In this document: piece by piece, positions 1 to 5,129 of the stretch
Numbering within the stretch: the first letter of the stretch is position 1
Layout: every line of letters begins with the position of its first letter
DNA from: Deltaproteobacteria bacterium
GTDB taxonomy: Bacteria; Desulfobacterota; Binatia; UBA9968
Assembly (NCBI GenBank): GCA_005878685.1
Contig: VBLN01000210.1
Location: forward strand, 1-5,129
DNA: 5,129 nt
Direction: 5' to 3'
Translations under genes and position numbers: made by a program
Notes under the pieces: model-generated
Seen by the model: the letters and a program-made list of their open reading frames with translations, nothing else
What the model was told of the DNA's origin: nothing
Database searches by the model: none

Positions 1-2
1 CC

Positions 3-443
3 CTAGCGGTGACCGCAGGCATCGAGGAGATCGTCAAGACGCTTTTCGAAGCGCTTGCCCTGGTCATCATTGTCGTCTTTATCTTCTTGCAGAACTGGCG
101 GGCGACCTTGATTCCTCTGCTCGCGGTACCGGTTTCCCTGATTGGCACGTTCGCAATCTTCCCGCTGCTGGGTTTCTCTATCAACACACTGTCTCTTTTT
201 GGCCTGGTCCTCGCGATCGGTCTCGTGGTGGATGATGCGATTGTCGTGGTCGAGGCGGTCGAGCAGCACATCGAACGGGGGCTGTCGCCGCGCGATGCAA
301 CGCTCAAAGCGATGGAAGAAGTCTCCGGGCCCGTCGTGGCAATCGCGCTGGTCCTCTCGTCGGTCTTCTTACCCGTCGCGTTTGTCGGCGGCATTCAAGG
401 GCGACTGAACAATCGACTCTTATTTCGGCCTTTAACGCTCTGA
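3..443 (+). CDS. RND efflux transporter, fragment with TM2-TM5 and proton-relay Asp pair (no true start in window)
   Basis: This is the middle part of an AcrB-like transporter. The frame is open from base 3, so the GTG at 9 is an internal valine and not a start. The recognisable order is: an amphipathic lead-in ([11 protein letters not shown]), a helix ending in [39 protein letters not shown], then the Asp-Asp pair at 231-236. This pair corresponds to AcrB D407/D408, the proton-translocating pair of TM4, and is followed by [13 protein letters not shown]5 is the stretch [19 protein letters not shown]. The last 12 or so codons before the TGA at 441 ([11 protein letters not shown]) do not fit the family, because the frame has shifted. 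This fragment alone would not make a pump. The assignment to HAE1-type RND is firm; the substrate cannot be told from the sequence. Confidence 0.85.
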   Translation, partial: LAVTAGIEEIVKTLFEALALVIIVVFIFLQNWRATLIPLLAVPVSLIGTFAIFPLLGFSINTLSLFGLVLAIGLVVDDAIVVVEAVEQHIERGLSPRDATLKAMEEVSGPVVAIALVLSSVFLPVAFVGGIQGRLNNRLLFRPLTL

Positions 444-547
444 CGCTTTCGCCGGCGCTATCGGCGCTGCTGCTGAGGCCGCGCAAGGAATCGCGAGGCC
501 TCCTTGGGCGATTTTTTGGCGGGTTCAATTGGGGGTTTGGGAAAGTC

Positions 548-2137
548 ATGCACGGTTACCTCGTAGGGAGCGATGCCCTGCTCCACAAAGCGGGCTTCTC
601 GGTGGTGCTGCTGCTTGTTATCGCCGTGTCCGCTGGCCTGTTTGGCTCTCGGTTACCCAGGGCTTTCCTCCCGGAAGAAGACCAGGGCTACTTCTTTCTT
701 AACGTGCAGCTTCCCACGGCCGCATCGTTGCAGCGAACCGACAACGTCGCCCAGCAAATCGAAGGCATTCTGAAAGAGACGCCGGGCGTTCAGACGTATA
801 ACACCGTCGTCGGGTTCAGTCTGCTCAGCTTTGTCAATACGACGTACAACGCTTTCTACTTCGTCACGTTGAAACCCTGGGACGAGCGTGATGCGCAGGG
901 ATTAACCGCCGACGTCATCATCCGTCGCCTCAACCAACGCCTCGCCGGGCTTCCCGAAGCGCAGGCGTTCGCCTTCGCGCCGCCCGCCATTCCAGGCATT
1001 GGCACCTCCGGCGGCGCGACTTTCATGCTCGAGGACCGCTCCGGCCAGGATATCGCATTCCTGGCGCAGAATACGGATCGATTCCTCCAGGCCGCCCGCC
1101 AGCGGCCCGAGTTCGCTTCGCTCACCACGACATTTATTCCCGCCGCCCCGCAGGTCTTTGCCGACGTGGACCGCGACAAGGTGCTCAAACAGGGGGTGGA
1201 TCTGGGTTCGGTGTACCAGACGCTGCAGGCCTTCATGGGCGGAGTGTTTGTCAACTACTTCAACCGCTTCGGGCGCGTGTGGCAGGTATACGTGCAGGCA
1301 GAGGGCGAGTTCCGCACCGAGGCGGATAATGTCGGGCAATTCCGTGTGCGCAACAACGACGGACAAACGGTGCGGCTCTCGACATTGGTGAAGATGCAAA
1401 CCACTTATGGGCCGGAGTTTACCGTCCGCTTCAACGGCTACAGGGCGGCGCAAATCAACGGCATCCTGGCGCCCGGCTACAGCTCAGGCCAGGGAATGAA
1501 GGCGTTGGAGGAGGTGTTTGCCCAGACCATGCCGCGAGAAATGGGTTACGACTACTCGGGCATGTCGTTTCAGGAGAAGGCGGCTGCAGAGGGCATACCC
1601 GCCAGCGCCATTTTCGGGTTCTCGCTGCTCTTCGTCTTCCTGATCTTGGCGGCGCTCTATGAGAGCTGGTCGCTGCCGTTGTCGATACTGCTGACGGTGC
1701 CGATCGCGGTCTTTGGCGCTTTCACCGGCCTGTGGATGCGCCGTTACGCTTTGGACGTGTATGGCCAAGTCGGTCTGATCGTGCTCATCGGTCTCGCCGC
1801 AAAGAACGCGATCCTGATCGTCGAGTTCGCCAAGCTCGAGTTCGAGAAAGGACGGAGCCTGATGGAGGCGGCACTGGAAGGAATGAGACTACGCCGGCGC
1901 GCACTCTTTATGACCTCGTTAGCGTTTATCTTCGGCCTCGCGCCATTATGGATCGCTTCAGGTTCCGGGAGCGCGGCGCGACGAACACTGGGCACAGTCG
2001 TGATCGTGGGTATGCTGGCCGACACAATCGTCGCCAGCTTCCTCATCCCGGTCTCCTTTTACGTGGTAGAGCGTCTCTCGCGCCGCCGGCAGGAGAATGA
2101 GGTGGCAGTACAGGAACCGACACCCGTAACGAGATGA
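548..2137 (+). CDS. RND efflux transporter, C-terminal half (second porter/docking region, TM7-TM12)
   Basis: This 529-residue frame is the second half of the pump broken upstream. The ATG at 548 is only the first Met in the frame: family sequence continues upstream of it to about 413, so it is probably not a genuine start. Residues 15-35 are TM7. [17 protein letters not shown] (40-56) opens the second periplasmic part, and porter and docking sequence follows to about 345. Residues 350-510 form TM8-TM12. The proton-relay residues are conserved: Lys419 in [15 protein letters not shown] (AcrB K940), Arg449 (R971) and Thr456 in [12 protein letters not shown] (T978). The tail is short and charged. 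The stop at 2135 is 10 bases before the outer-membrane channel gene, as in transporter-channel operons. No damage is visible inside this half, so the lesion is recent or artefactual. MexF-like is a reasonable guess; the substrate is unknown. Confidence 0.88.
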   Translation: MHGYLVGSDALLHKAGFSVVLLLVIAVSAGLFGSRLPRAFLPEEDQGYFFLNVQLPTAASLQRTDNVAQQIEGILKETPGVQTYNTVVGFSLLSFVNTTYNAFYFVTLKPWDERDAQGLTADVIIRRLNQRLAGLPEAQAFAFAPPAIPGIGTSGGATFMLEDRSGQDIAFLAQNTDRFLQAARQRPEFASLTTTFIPAAPQVFADVDRDKVLKQGVDLGSVYQTLQAFMGGVFVNYFNRFGRVWQVYVQAEGEFRTEADNVGQFRVRNNDGQTVRLSTLVKMQTTYGPEFTVRFNGYRAAQINGILAPGYSSGQGMKALEEVFAQTMPREMGYDYSGMSFQEKAAAEGIPASAIFGFSLLFVFLILAALYESWSLPLSILLTVPIAVFGAFTGLWMRRYALDVYGQVGLIVLIGLAAKNAILIVEFAKLEFEKGRSLMEAALEGMRLRRRALFMTSLAFIFGLAPLWIASGSGSAARRTLGTVVIVGMLADTIVASFLIPVSFYVVERLSRRRQENEVAVQEPTPVTR

Positions 2138-2140
2138 AGG
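2136..2140 (+). promoter_or_regulatory. Shine-Dalgarno GAAGG for the outer-membrane factor ATG at 2148
   Basis: GAAGG ends 7 bases before the ATG at 2148 and overlaps the TGA stop of the pump gene, which fits translational coupling. A second purine run, AGAAGG at 2174-2179, lies 4 bases before an in-frame GTG at 2184. That GTG would give a more typical lipoprotein signal (VKRRLFAAMTLMVLLSGC). The two sites leave the true start undecided. Confidence 0.5.
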
Positions 2141-2147
2141 CAACAGA

Positions 2148-3590
2148 ATGGTGAAGCCGCAGATCGAGATGAGAGAAGGTCACGTGAAAAGGCGCTTGTT
2201 TGCCGCGATGACATTGATGGTTTTGTTGAGCGGCTGCATGGTTGGTCCGGATTACCGTAGACCTCCGGTGACCGCGCCGGATGTATTTCGTGGTTCTCCC
2301 ACCCCAGCTCCTGACGCTCAGTCCATTGCTGATCTCAAATGGTTCGAAGTTTTTTCAGACGAACAGCTCCAGGAATTGATCCGAACCGCACTTGTCCAGA
2401 ACTACGACCTCCGGGATGCGATCGCTCGAGTCGATGCGGCGCGCGCCAATCTGGGAATCACACAAGCGGATCAGTATCCAAACTTCGGCGTCGGGGCCGA
2501 TGTTACCAGCGTCGAGCAATCACGACAGGGACAATTTACCATCCCGAGCGGAACCAGCCGCCAACGCACCTTCGGAACGGTATTCCTCGATCTTTTCACC
2601 TTTGAGATCGACATCTGGGGCCGGTTGCGCTGCGCGTCTGAGTCAGCGTGTGCCCAATTGTTGGCTACGGATTGGAACCGAAAAGCCGTGACCACAACCC
2701 TGGTCAGCGACGTGGCCACTGCTTATTTCAACCTACTCGAACTAGACATGGAACTGGCCATTGCAAAAGACACGTTGGCCACCCGAGGGGAATCGCTGCG
2801 GCTGATCAAGGTTCAGCAGCAGGGCGGCGTGGCGACGCTTTTGGACGTGCGCCAGGGTGAGCAACTGGTTTACAGTGCCGCGGAGTCGATACCGAACACA
2901 GAGCGGCAAATCGAGCAAACAGAGAATCAAATCAGTTTGTTGCTGGGCAGTAATCCTGGTCCGGTAACACGAAGCCGTCTGCTAACGGAGCAGCAACCAC
3001 CCCCCGAAGTGCCGGCCGGATTGACTTCATCGCTCCTCGAGAGACGTCCCGACATCCAGGCAGCAGAGCAGATTCTGATCGCGGCCAACGCCAACATCGG
3101 CGTCGCCAAGGCGGCCTATTTTCCGCAGATTACGCTCACCGGAGAGTTCGGTTATCAGAGCACGGCGCTAGCGAATCTATTCTCGGGTTCAAGGAGGTTG
3201 TGGACCTTTGTGCCTCAGCTCACGTACCCGATCTTTGATGCCGGCAGAATCCGGTCCGGGGTGGAGCGAGCTGAGGCAGAGCAGCGCAGCGCGCTGGCAC
3301 AATACGAAAAGGCCATTCAAACAGGATTCCGCGATGTCTCAGATGCGCTCGTCCAGTACCAGAAAGTCAGGGAGATTCGTGCGCAGCGGGAGTTGCTGGT
3401 GACCTCGCTGCAAGACCGGAAACGCCTCGCTTACATGAGATACAAGGGTGGAGTCGATACACTCCTCAATGCCCTGGATGCTGACCGCGACTTGTTTAAT
3501 GCTGAATTGAGTCTGGCTCAGATCCGGCTCAGCGAGTTGCTGTCGCTGGTTCAACTCTACAAAGCTCTCGGGGGAGGATGGCAACAGTGA
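2148..3590 (+). CDS. Outer-membrane channel lipoprotein of an RND efflux system (TolC/NodT family)
   Basis: This protein is the outer-membrane exit duct that docks with the adaptor and RND pump. As read it has 480 residues. The lipobox LLSG-C puts the lipidated cysteine at residue 30, which is far in for a signal peptide. The GTG at 2184 (Cys at 18) is therefore a good alternative start. MVGPDYRRPP after the Cys is the family hallmark. Two outer-membrane efflux repeats follow: about 65-270, with LRDAIARVDAARANLGI and the strand motif FEIDIWGRLR near 152-161, and about 290-478, with RRPDIQAAEQ, KAAYFPQITLTGEFG, YPIFDAGRIRSG, the helix SALAQYEKAIQTGFRDVSDAL and RYKGGVDTLLNALDADRDLF. Length and organisation match intact family members. 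Cysteines at 162 and 168 are unusual, since homologues I recall have Arg or Ala-like residues there. The gene sits 10 bases behind the pump and shares its operon. Confidence 0.92.
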   Translation: MVKPQIEMREGHVKRRLFAAMTLMVLLSGCMVGPDYRRPPVTAPDVFRGSPTPAPDAQSIADLKWFEVFSDEQLQELIRTALVQNYDLRDAIARVDAARANLGITQADQYPNFGVGADVTSVEQSRQGQFTIPSGTSRQRTFGTVFLDLFTFEIDIWGRLRCASESACAQLLATDWNRKAVTTTLVSDVATAYFNLLELDMELAIAKDTLATRGESLRLIKVQQQGGVATLLDVRQGEQLVYSAAESIPNTERQIEQTENQISLLLGSNPGPVTRSRLLTEQQPPPEVPAGLTSSLLERRPDIQAAEQILIAANANIGVAKAAYFPQITLTGEFGYQSTALANLFSGSRRLWTFVPQLTYPIFDAGRIRSGVERAEAEQRSALAQYEKAIQTGFRDVSDALVQYQKVREIRAQRELLVTSLQDRKRLAYMRYKGGVDTLLNALDADRDLFNAELSLAQIRLSELLSLVQLYKALGGGWQQ

Positions 3591-3759
3591 GATGTGAAGC
3601 ATATGGCGATAACGAAGATCCGGCAGCGCGATAGCAGGCGAAAAAAAATTATCTCTGACTCATTTGTTTAGGGCGACGTCCGAAAAGCAAAGAATGACAA
3701 CCCGGTGTGGCTCTGCCTGGCTTCTAGCTCGATGGTGAGCACTTCACTGAGGTGAAAGC
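3591..3759 (+). other. Intergenic spacer between the efflux operon and the DedA gene
   Basis: These 169 bases contain an A8 run (3642-3649) but no GC-rich hairpin before it, so I do not call a terminator. A TTGTTT at 3664-3669 has no good -10 partner 16-18 bases downstream, so I do not call a promoter. A 22-codon ATG frame at 3603-3671 (MAITKIRQRD...) has no good ribosome site and no recognisable sequence. The spacer is long enough for the DedA gene to have its own promoter, but none can be pointed out. Confidence 0.6.
3749..3752 (+). promoter_or_regulatory. Shine-Dalgarno GAGG deciding the GTG start of the DedA gene
   Basis: GAGG ends 7 bases before the GTG at 3760. No in-frame ATG gives a complete first membrane segment, so this site settles the start. 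It lies in a weak 5-bp hairpin (TTCAC 3743-3747, loop TGAG, GTGAA 3752-3756). Confidence 0.6.
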
Positions 3760-4566
3760 GTGGATGAACCAATTCAGTTCTTGGTAAGGCATGGCTACAC
3801 GGTCCTCTTCATGGGAGTGTTGGTCGGACAGATCGGCCTAGCGGTACCGGCCGTCCCATTTTTGCTCGCTGCCGGGGCGCTGGCCGGTAGCGGAGAGTTA
3901 AGCTTTGTCCCTGCAACGACGGTTGCAGTCGTGGCGGCATTGTTGAGCGATGCCCTGTGGTTTGAACTGGGTCGTCGCCGCGGCAGTAGAGTCTTAAGCC
4001 TGCTCTGCCGCATCTCGCTCGAGCCTGACTCTTGCGTTAAGCGCACCGAGAATGCGTTCATCCGTTATGGGGTTGGTTCTCTTTTGATAGCCAAGTTCAT
4101 TCCCGGCTTAAACACGGTCGCGCCACCACTGGCTGGCATCTTTCGCATCCGTGTCCCGCGGTTTTTACTTTATGATACTTTAGGGACGATTCTTTGGGTG
4201 GGATCTTTTGCAGCTCTTGGCTATCTGTTCAGCGATCAGCTCGGACAAGTCGCCGCCCGGGCGGTTCAGCTCGGCACGCTGCTCGCACTCATTCTCGCTG
4301 GCGCTTTGGCAGCGTACATCACTTACAAATATGTTCAGCGTCAGCGCCTGCTACATCGCTTGCGAGTCGCGCGCATCACCGCAGAAGAGCTTAGACAGAA
4401 GCTGGAATCTGGTGAGGAGGTCATGATTGTGGACTTGAGGCAGCAACTGGACGTGCAAGCGGCCCCCTCCAGGATACCCGGCGCCCTTCGCATGGCGATG
4501 GAAGAGCTTGAGAAACGTCACCAAGAAATTCCTCGCGATCGAGACATTGTCCTCTACTGCTCGTGA
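3760..4566 (+). CDS. DedA-family (VTT domain) membrane protein fused to a rhodanese domain, cut by an in-frame TGA
   Basis: Residues 1-190 are a DedA/VTT membrane protein of the inner membrane, a family linked to lipid scrambling and to envelope and proton-motive-force homeostasis. Visible features are a re-entrant-type stretch GLAVPAVPFLLAAGALAG (26-43), the acidic pair SDALWFELGRRRG (63-75), the basic motif KFIPGLNTVAPPLAG (112-126), and helices at about 135-157 and 170-190. A basic linker (191-205) leads to a rhodanese domain: ITAEELRQKLESGE, VMIVDLR (221-227), IPGALRM (239-245) and DIVLYCS (262-268), where Cys267 is at the catalytic-cysteine position. The frame then hits TGA at 4564-4566. 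Stopping here deletes the second half of the rhodanese fold and would leave the DedA part intact. The continuation after the TGA is in the same frame. The rhodanese is probably cytoplasmic, and its sulfur acceptor is unknown. The start is a GTG with a good ribosome site. Confidence 0.88.
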   Translation: MDEPIQFLVRHGYTVLFMGVLVGQIGLAVPAVPFLLAAGALAGSGELSFVPATTVAVVAALLSDALWFELGRRRGSRVLSLLCRISLEPDSCVKRTENAFIRYGVGSLLIAKFIPGLNTVAPPLAGIFRIRVPRFLLYDTLGTILWVGSFAALGYLFSDQLGQVAARAVQLGTLLALILAGALAAYITYKYVQRQRLLHRLRVARITAEELRQKLESGEEVMIVDLRQQLDVQAAPSRIPGALRMAMEELEKRHQEIPRDRDIVLYCS

Positions 4567-4581
4567 CCGAACGAAGCGACA

Positions 4582-4598
4582 AGTGCCCGGGTGGCACT
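4582..4598 (+). other. Hairpin just after the TGA, geometrically compatible with a bacterial SECIS element
   Basis: AGTGCC (4582-4587) pairs perfectly with GGCACT (4593-4598) around the 5-base loop CGGGT. The loop starts 22 bases after the TGA and has G at its second position. Both fit the known layout of bacterial Sec insertion hairpins (short stem, G in the first two loop bases, loop roughly 16-37 bases from UGA). Pairing below the 6-bp stem is only patchy. The segment also encodes SARVAL of the rhodanese, so chance pairing is quite possible. Confidence 0.3.
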
Positions 4599-4752
4599 GC
4601 TGCTGCAAAAAAAGGGAATTACGAGAGTCCGTCCCCTTACTGGGGGGATTGATGCCTGGCTTGCGAATAAGTTTCCACTGGAAGCTCCGGATTCTGGCAA
4701 CGAACCCGTTATGCAGCGAACGGCGATGTCGGTGGACCGAAAATCGACGGAC

Positions 4753-4757
4753 GAAGG
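4753..4757 (+). promoter_or_regulatory. Weakly spaced Shine-Dalgarno GAAGG for the DUF4126 GTG at 4770
   Basis: GAAGG ends 12 bases before the GTG at 4770, longer than ideal. The one-base overlap of that GTG with the upstream TAG (sequence TAGTG, 4768-4772) suggests initiation by coupling to ribosomes ending the DedA-rhodanese frame. Confidence 0.4.
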
Positions 4758-4769
4758 CATGACTATATA

Positions 4770-5129
4770 GTGACGCTTCTTTTTGCCTTTCTAATTGGAT
4801 TCTTTGCAGGGCTTCGGTCGCTTACGGCTCCCGCGACGACGGCGTGGGCCGTATACCTGGGCTGGTTGAGACTCGACCGCCCACTCTCTCTCATTGGCTC
4901 AGTTCCCTCCGTCGCGATTTTCACCATGCTCGCAGTCGTGGAGGTCGTGGCGGACAAGCTACCGAAAACACCGAGCCGCACGTCGCCCCCGGGTCTGATC
5001 GCGCGTATCCTGATGGGCGGTTTGACCGGAGCATGCGTTGCGGTCGCCGCAGCGCAGGGAGTTTTTCTCGGCGCTGTGCTCGGCGCCGTCGGCGGCGTTA
5101 TGGGTTGTTTTCTCGGCTATCGGGTACGA
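4770..5129 (+). CDS. DUF4126-type small integral membrane protein (3' end beyond the window)
   Basis: A frame open for 120 codons from GTG 4770 to the last base of the window. It begins VTLLFAFLIGFFAGLRSLTA, followed by PATTAWAVYLGWL. A second hydrophobic segment (SVPSVAIFTMLAVVEVVADK) comes next, then the conserved loop LPKTPSRTSPPGLIARILMG, and then glycine-rich membrane helices (GLTGACVAVAAAQG, FLGAVLGAVGGVMGCFLGY). The AGLRSLTAPA opening and the P-x-R-T-x-P-x-GL-x-AR loop are what I recognise as DUF4126, a family of about 150-200 residues with no established function. No alternative start lies close upstream in frame, and the GTG overlaps the TAG of the DedA-rhodanese frame by one base. 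This implies co-transcription and probably a shared membrane role; what that role is I cannot say. The missing part is probably 30-70 residues. Confidence 0.8.
   Translation, partial: MTLLFAFLIGFFAGLRSLTAPATTAWAVYLGWLRLDRPLSLIGSVPSVAIFTMLAVVEVVADKLPKTPSRTSPPGLIARILMGGLTGACVAVAAAQGVFLGAVLGAVGGVMGCFLGYRVR

Larger units (their letters stand above)
3..2137 (+). pseudogene. HAE1-type RND efflux transporter, frameshifted and 5'-truncated by the window edge
   Basis: The reading frames 3-443 and 422-2137 are consecutive parts of one AcrB/MexF-like proton-driven drug exporter of the inner membrane. The first frame reads through ...[10 protein letters not shown] and then goes out of register to a TGA at 441-443. 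The family sequence resumes in frame +2 as [20 protein letters not shown], with tcg at 413 and att at 422. Between GRL and STLISAF I would expect about 10 residues (a Y/N-x-QFALTIAI-like stretch), but only 5 bases are present. The lesion is thus best explained by a loss of about 25 bases at the start of the helix equivalent to AcrB TM6, not by a single-base slip. About 330 residues should lie before the window, judged from the position of the Asp pair. If real, the lesion abolishes a full-length pump; an assembly or sequencing error is an equally simple explanation. Confidence 0.85.
4564..4770 (+). other. In-frame continuation of the rhodanese domain after the TGA codon (read-through frame to TAG)
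   Basis: Reading on from the TGA in the DedA frame gives PNEATSARVALLLQKKGIT, then RVRPLTGGIDAWLANKFPLE and a hydrophilic tail, ending at TAG 4768-4770. This is textbook rhodanese C-terminal half: the helix after the active-site loop, then GG-x-x-AW. The DedA-rhodanese homologues I remember read YC-S/T-C-PNEA here, so the TGA stands exactly where a Cys codon (TGC/TGT) is expected. The full frame, 3760-4770, would make 336 residues. Possible explanations are Sec insertion at UGA, a TGC/TGT to TGA nonsense mutation, or a base-call error. A change of genetic code is excluded by normal TGA stops in the neighbouring genes. Confidence 0.8.

Noticed and set aside
408..443. Programmed ribosomal frameshifting to join the two RND frames.
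   Set aside because: No slippery sequence is present at the join, about 8 residues of helix are missing there, and RND pumps are not known to use frameshifting.
902..1453. A 183-codon open frame on the minus strand (and shorter ones at 856-1254 and 1484-1768).
   Set aside because: They lie entirely opposite the strongly conserved RND coding sequence, have no recognisable protein motifs, and are low-complexity shadows rich in Arg, His and Leu.
3642..3652. The A-run as part of a rho-independent terminator or promoter UP element.
   Set aside because: No stable hairpin precedes it on the + strand or follows it for the minus strand, and no paired -35/-10 boxes are placed to use it.
3603..3671. 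A 22-codon ATG frame in the spacer after the channel gene.
   Set aside because: It has no good ribosome site and no known peptide pattern, and it crosses an A8 run that makes Lys codons by composition alone.
4564..4566. TGA read as tryptophan through an alternative genetic code.
   Set aside because: TGA ends the RND and channel genes at natural C-termini, Trp is encoded by TGG throughout, and the expected residue at this position is Cys, not Trp.
4607..4614. An A-AAA-AAG slippery heptamer in register with the rhodanese read-through frame, as in dnaX-type -1 frameshifting.
   Set aside because: The in-frame reading (QKKGIT) already matches the rhodanese family, the site lies behind the TGA, and no meaningful product follows in the -1 frame.
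4508..4762. An ATG frame of 84 codons on the + strand overlapping the rhodanese region.
   Set aside because: It is an out-of-frame shadow of the DedA-rhodanese reading frame; its translation shows no family motif, while the overlapping frame shows clear rhodanese sequence.

Overview
The window reads as a fragment of a Gram-negative bacterial chromosome. Every supportable gene lies on the + strand. The evidence for a diderm envelope is a tripartite RND efflux pump: an HAE1-type inner-membrane transporter followed directly by a lipoprotein-type TolC/NodT outer-membrane factor. The wording of the outer-membrane factor and of the DedA-rhodanese protein resembles what I remember of Acidobacteriota sequences. 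That placement is an impression from memory, not a search result. By eye the DNA is moderately GC-rich, and TGA is used as an ordinary stop (2135-2137, 3588-3590).

Region 1 (1-2137) is an RND transporter whose first third lies before the window. It is broken in two: the N-side reading frame stops at 441-443, and the rest of the same protein resumes in another frame from about 422. The residues missing at the join point to a deletion of about 25 bases at the start of a transmembrane helix. Region 2 (2148-3590) is the outer-membrane channel, 10 bases after the pump stop, and clearly belongs to the same operon. The adaptor (membrane-fusion) gene is not in view and would be expected upstream.

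Region 3 (3591-3759) is a 169-base spacer with no convincing gene, promoter or terminator. Region 4 (3760-4770) encodes a DedA-family membrane protein with a C-terminal rhodanese domain. It is interrupted by one in-frame TGA at codon 269, after which the rhodanese fold continues perfectly in frame to a TAG at 4768-4770. The TGA sits where I would expect a cysteine, and a small hairpin whose geometry is compatible with a bacterial SECIS lies just after it. Sec decoding, a nonsense mutation and a sequence error are all open. Region 5 (4770-5129) is the start of a small membrane protein of the DUF4126 type. Its GTG overlaps the TAG of the full-length DedA-rhodanese frame by one base, so the two genes look translationally coupled and the long form looks like the original gene.

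The window therefore holds two units: an efflux pump operon tail (transporter plus channel), and a membrane-protein pair (DedA-rhodanese plus DUF4126). The transporter and the DedA-rhodanese gene each carry one lesion. This suggests either gene decay or an error-containing (for example metagenomic) sequence, unless the second lesion is a real recoding event.
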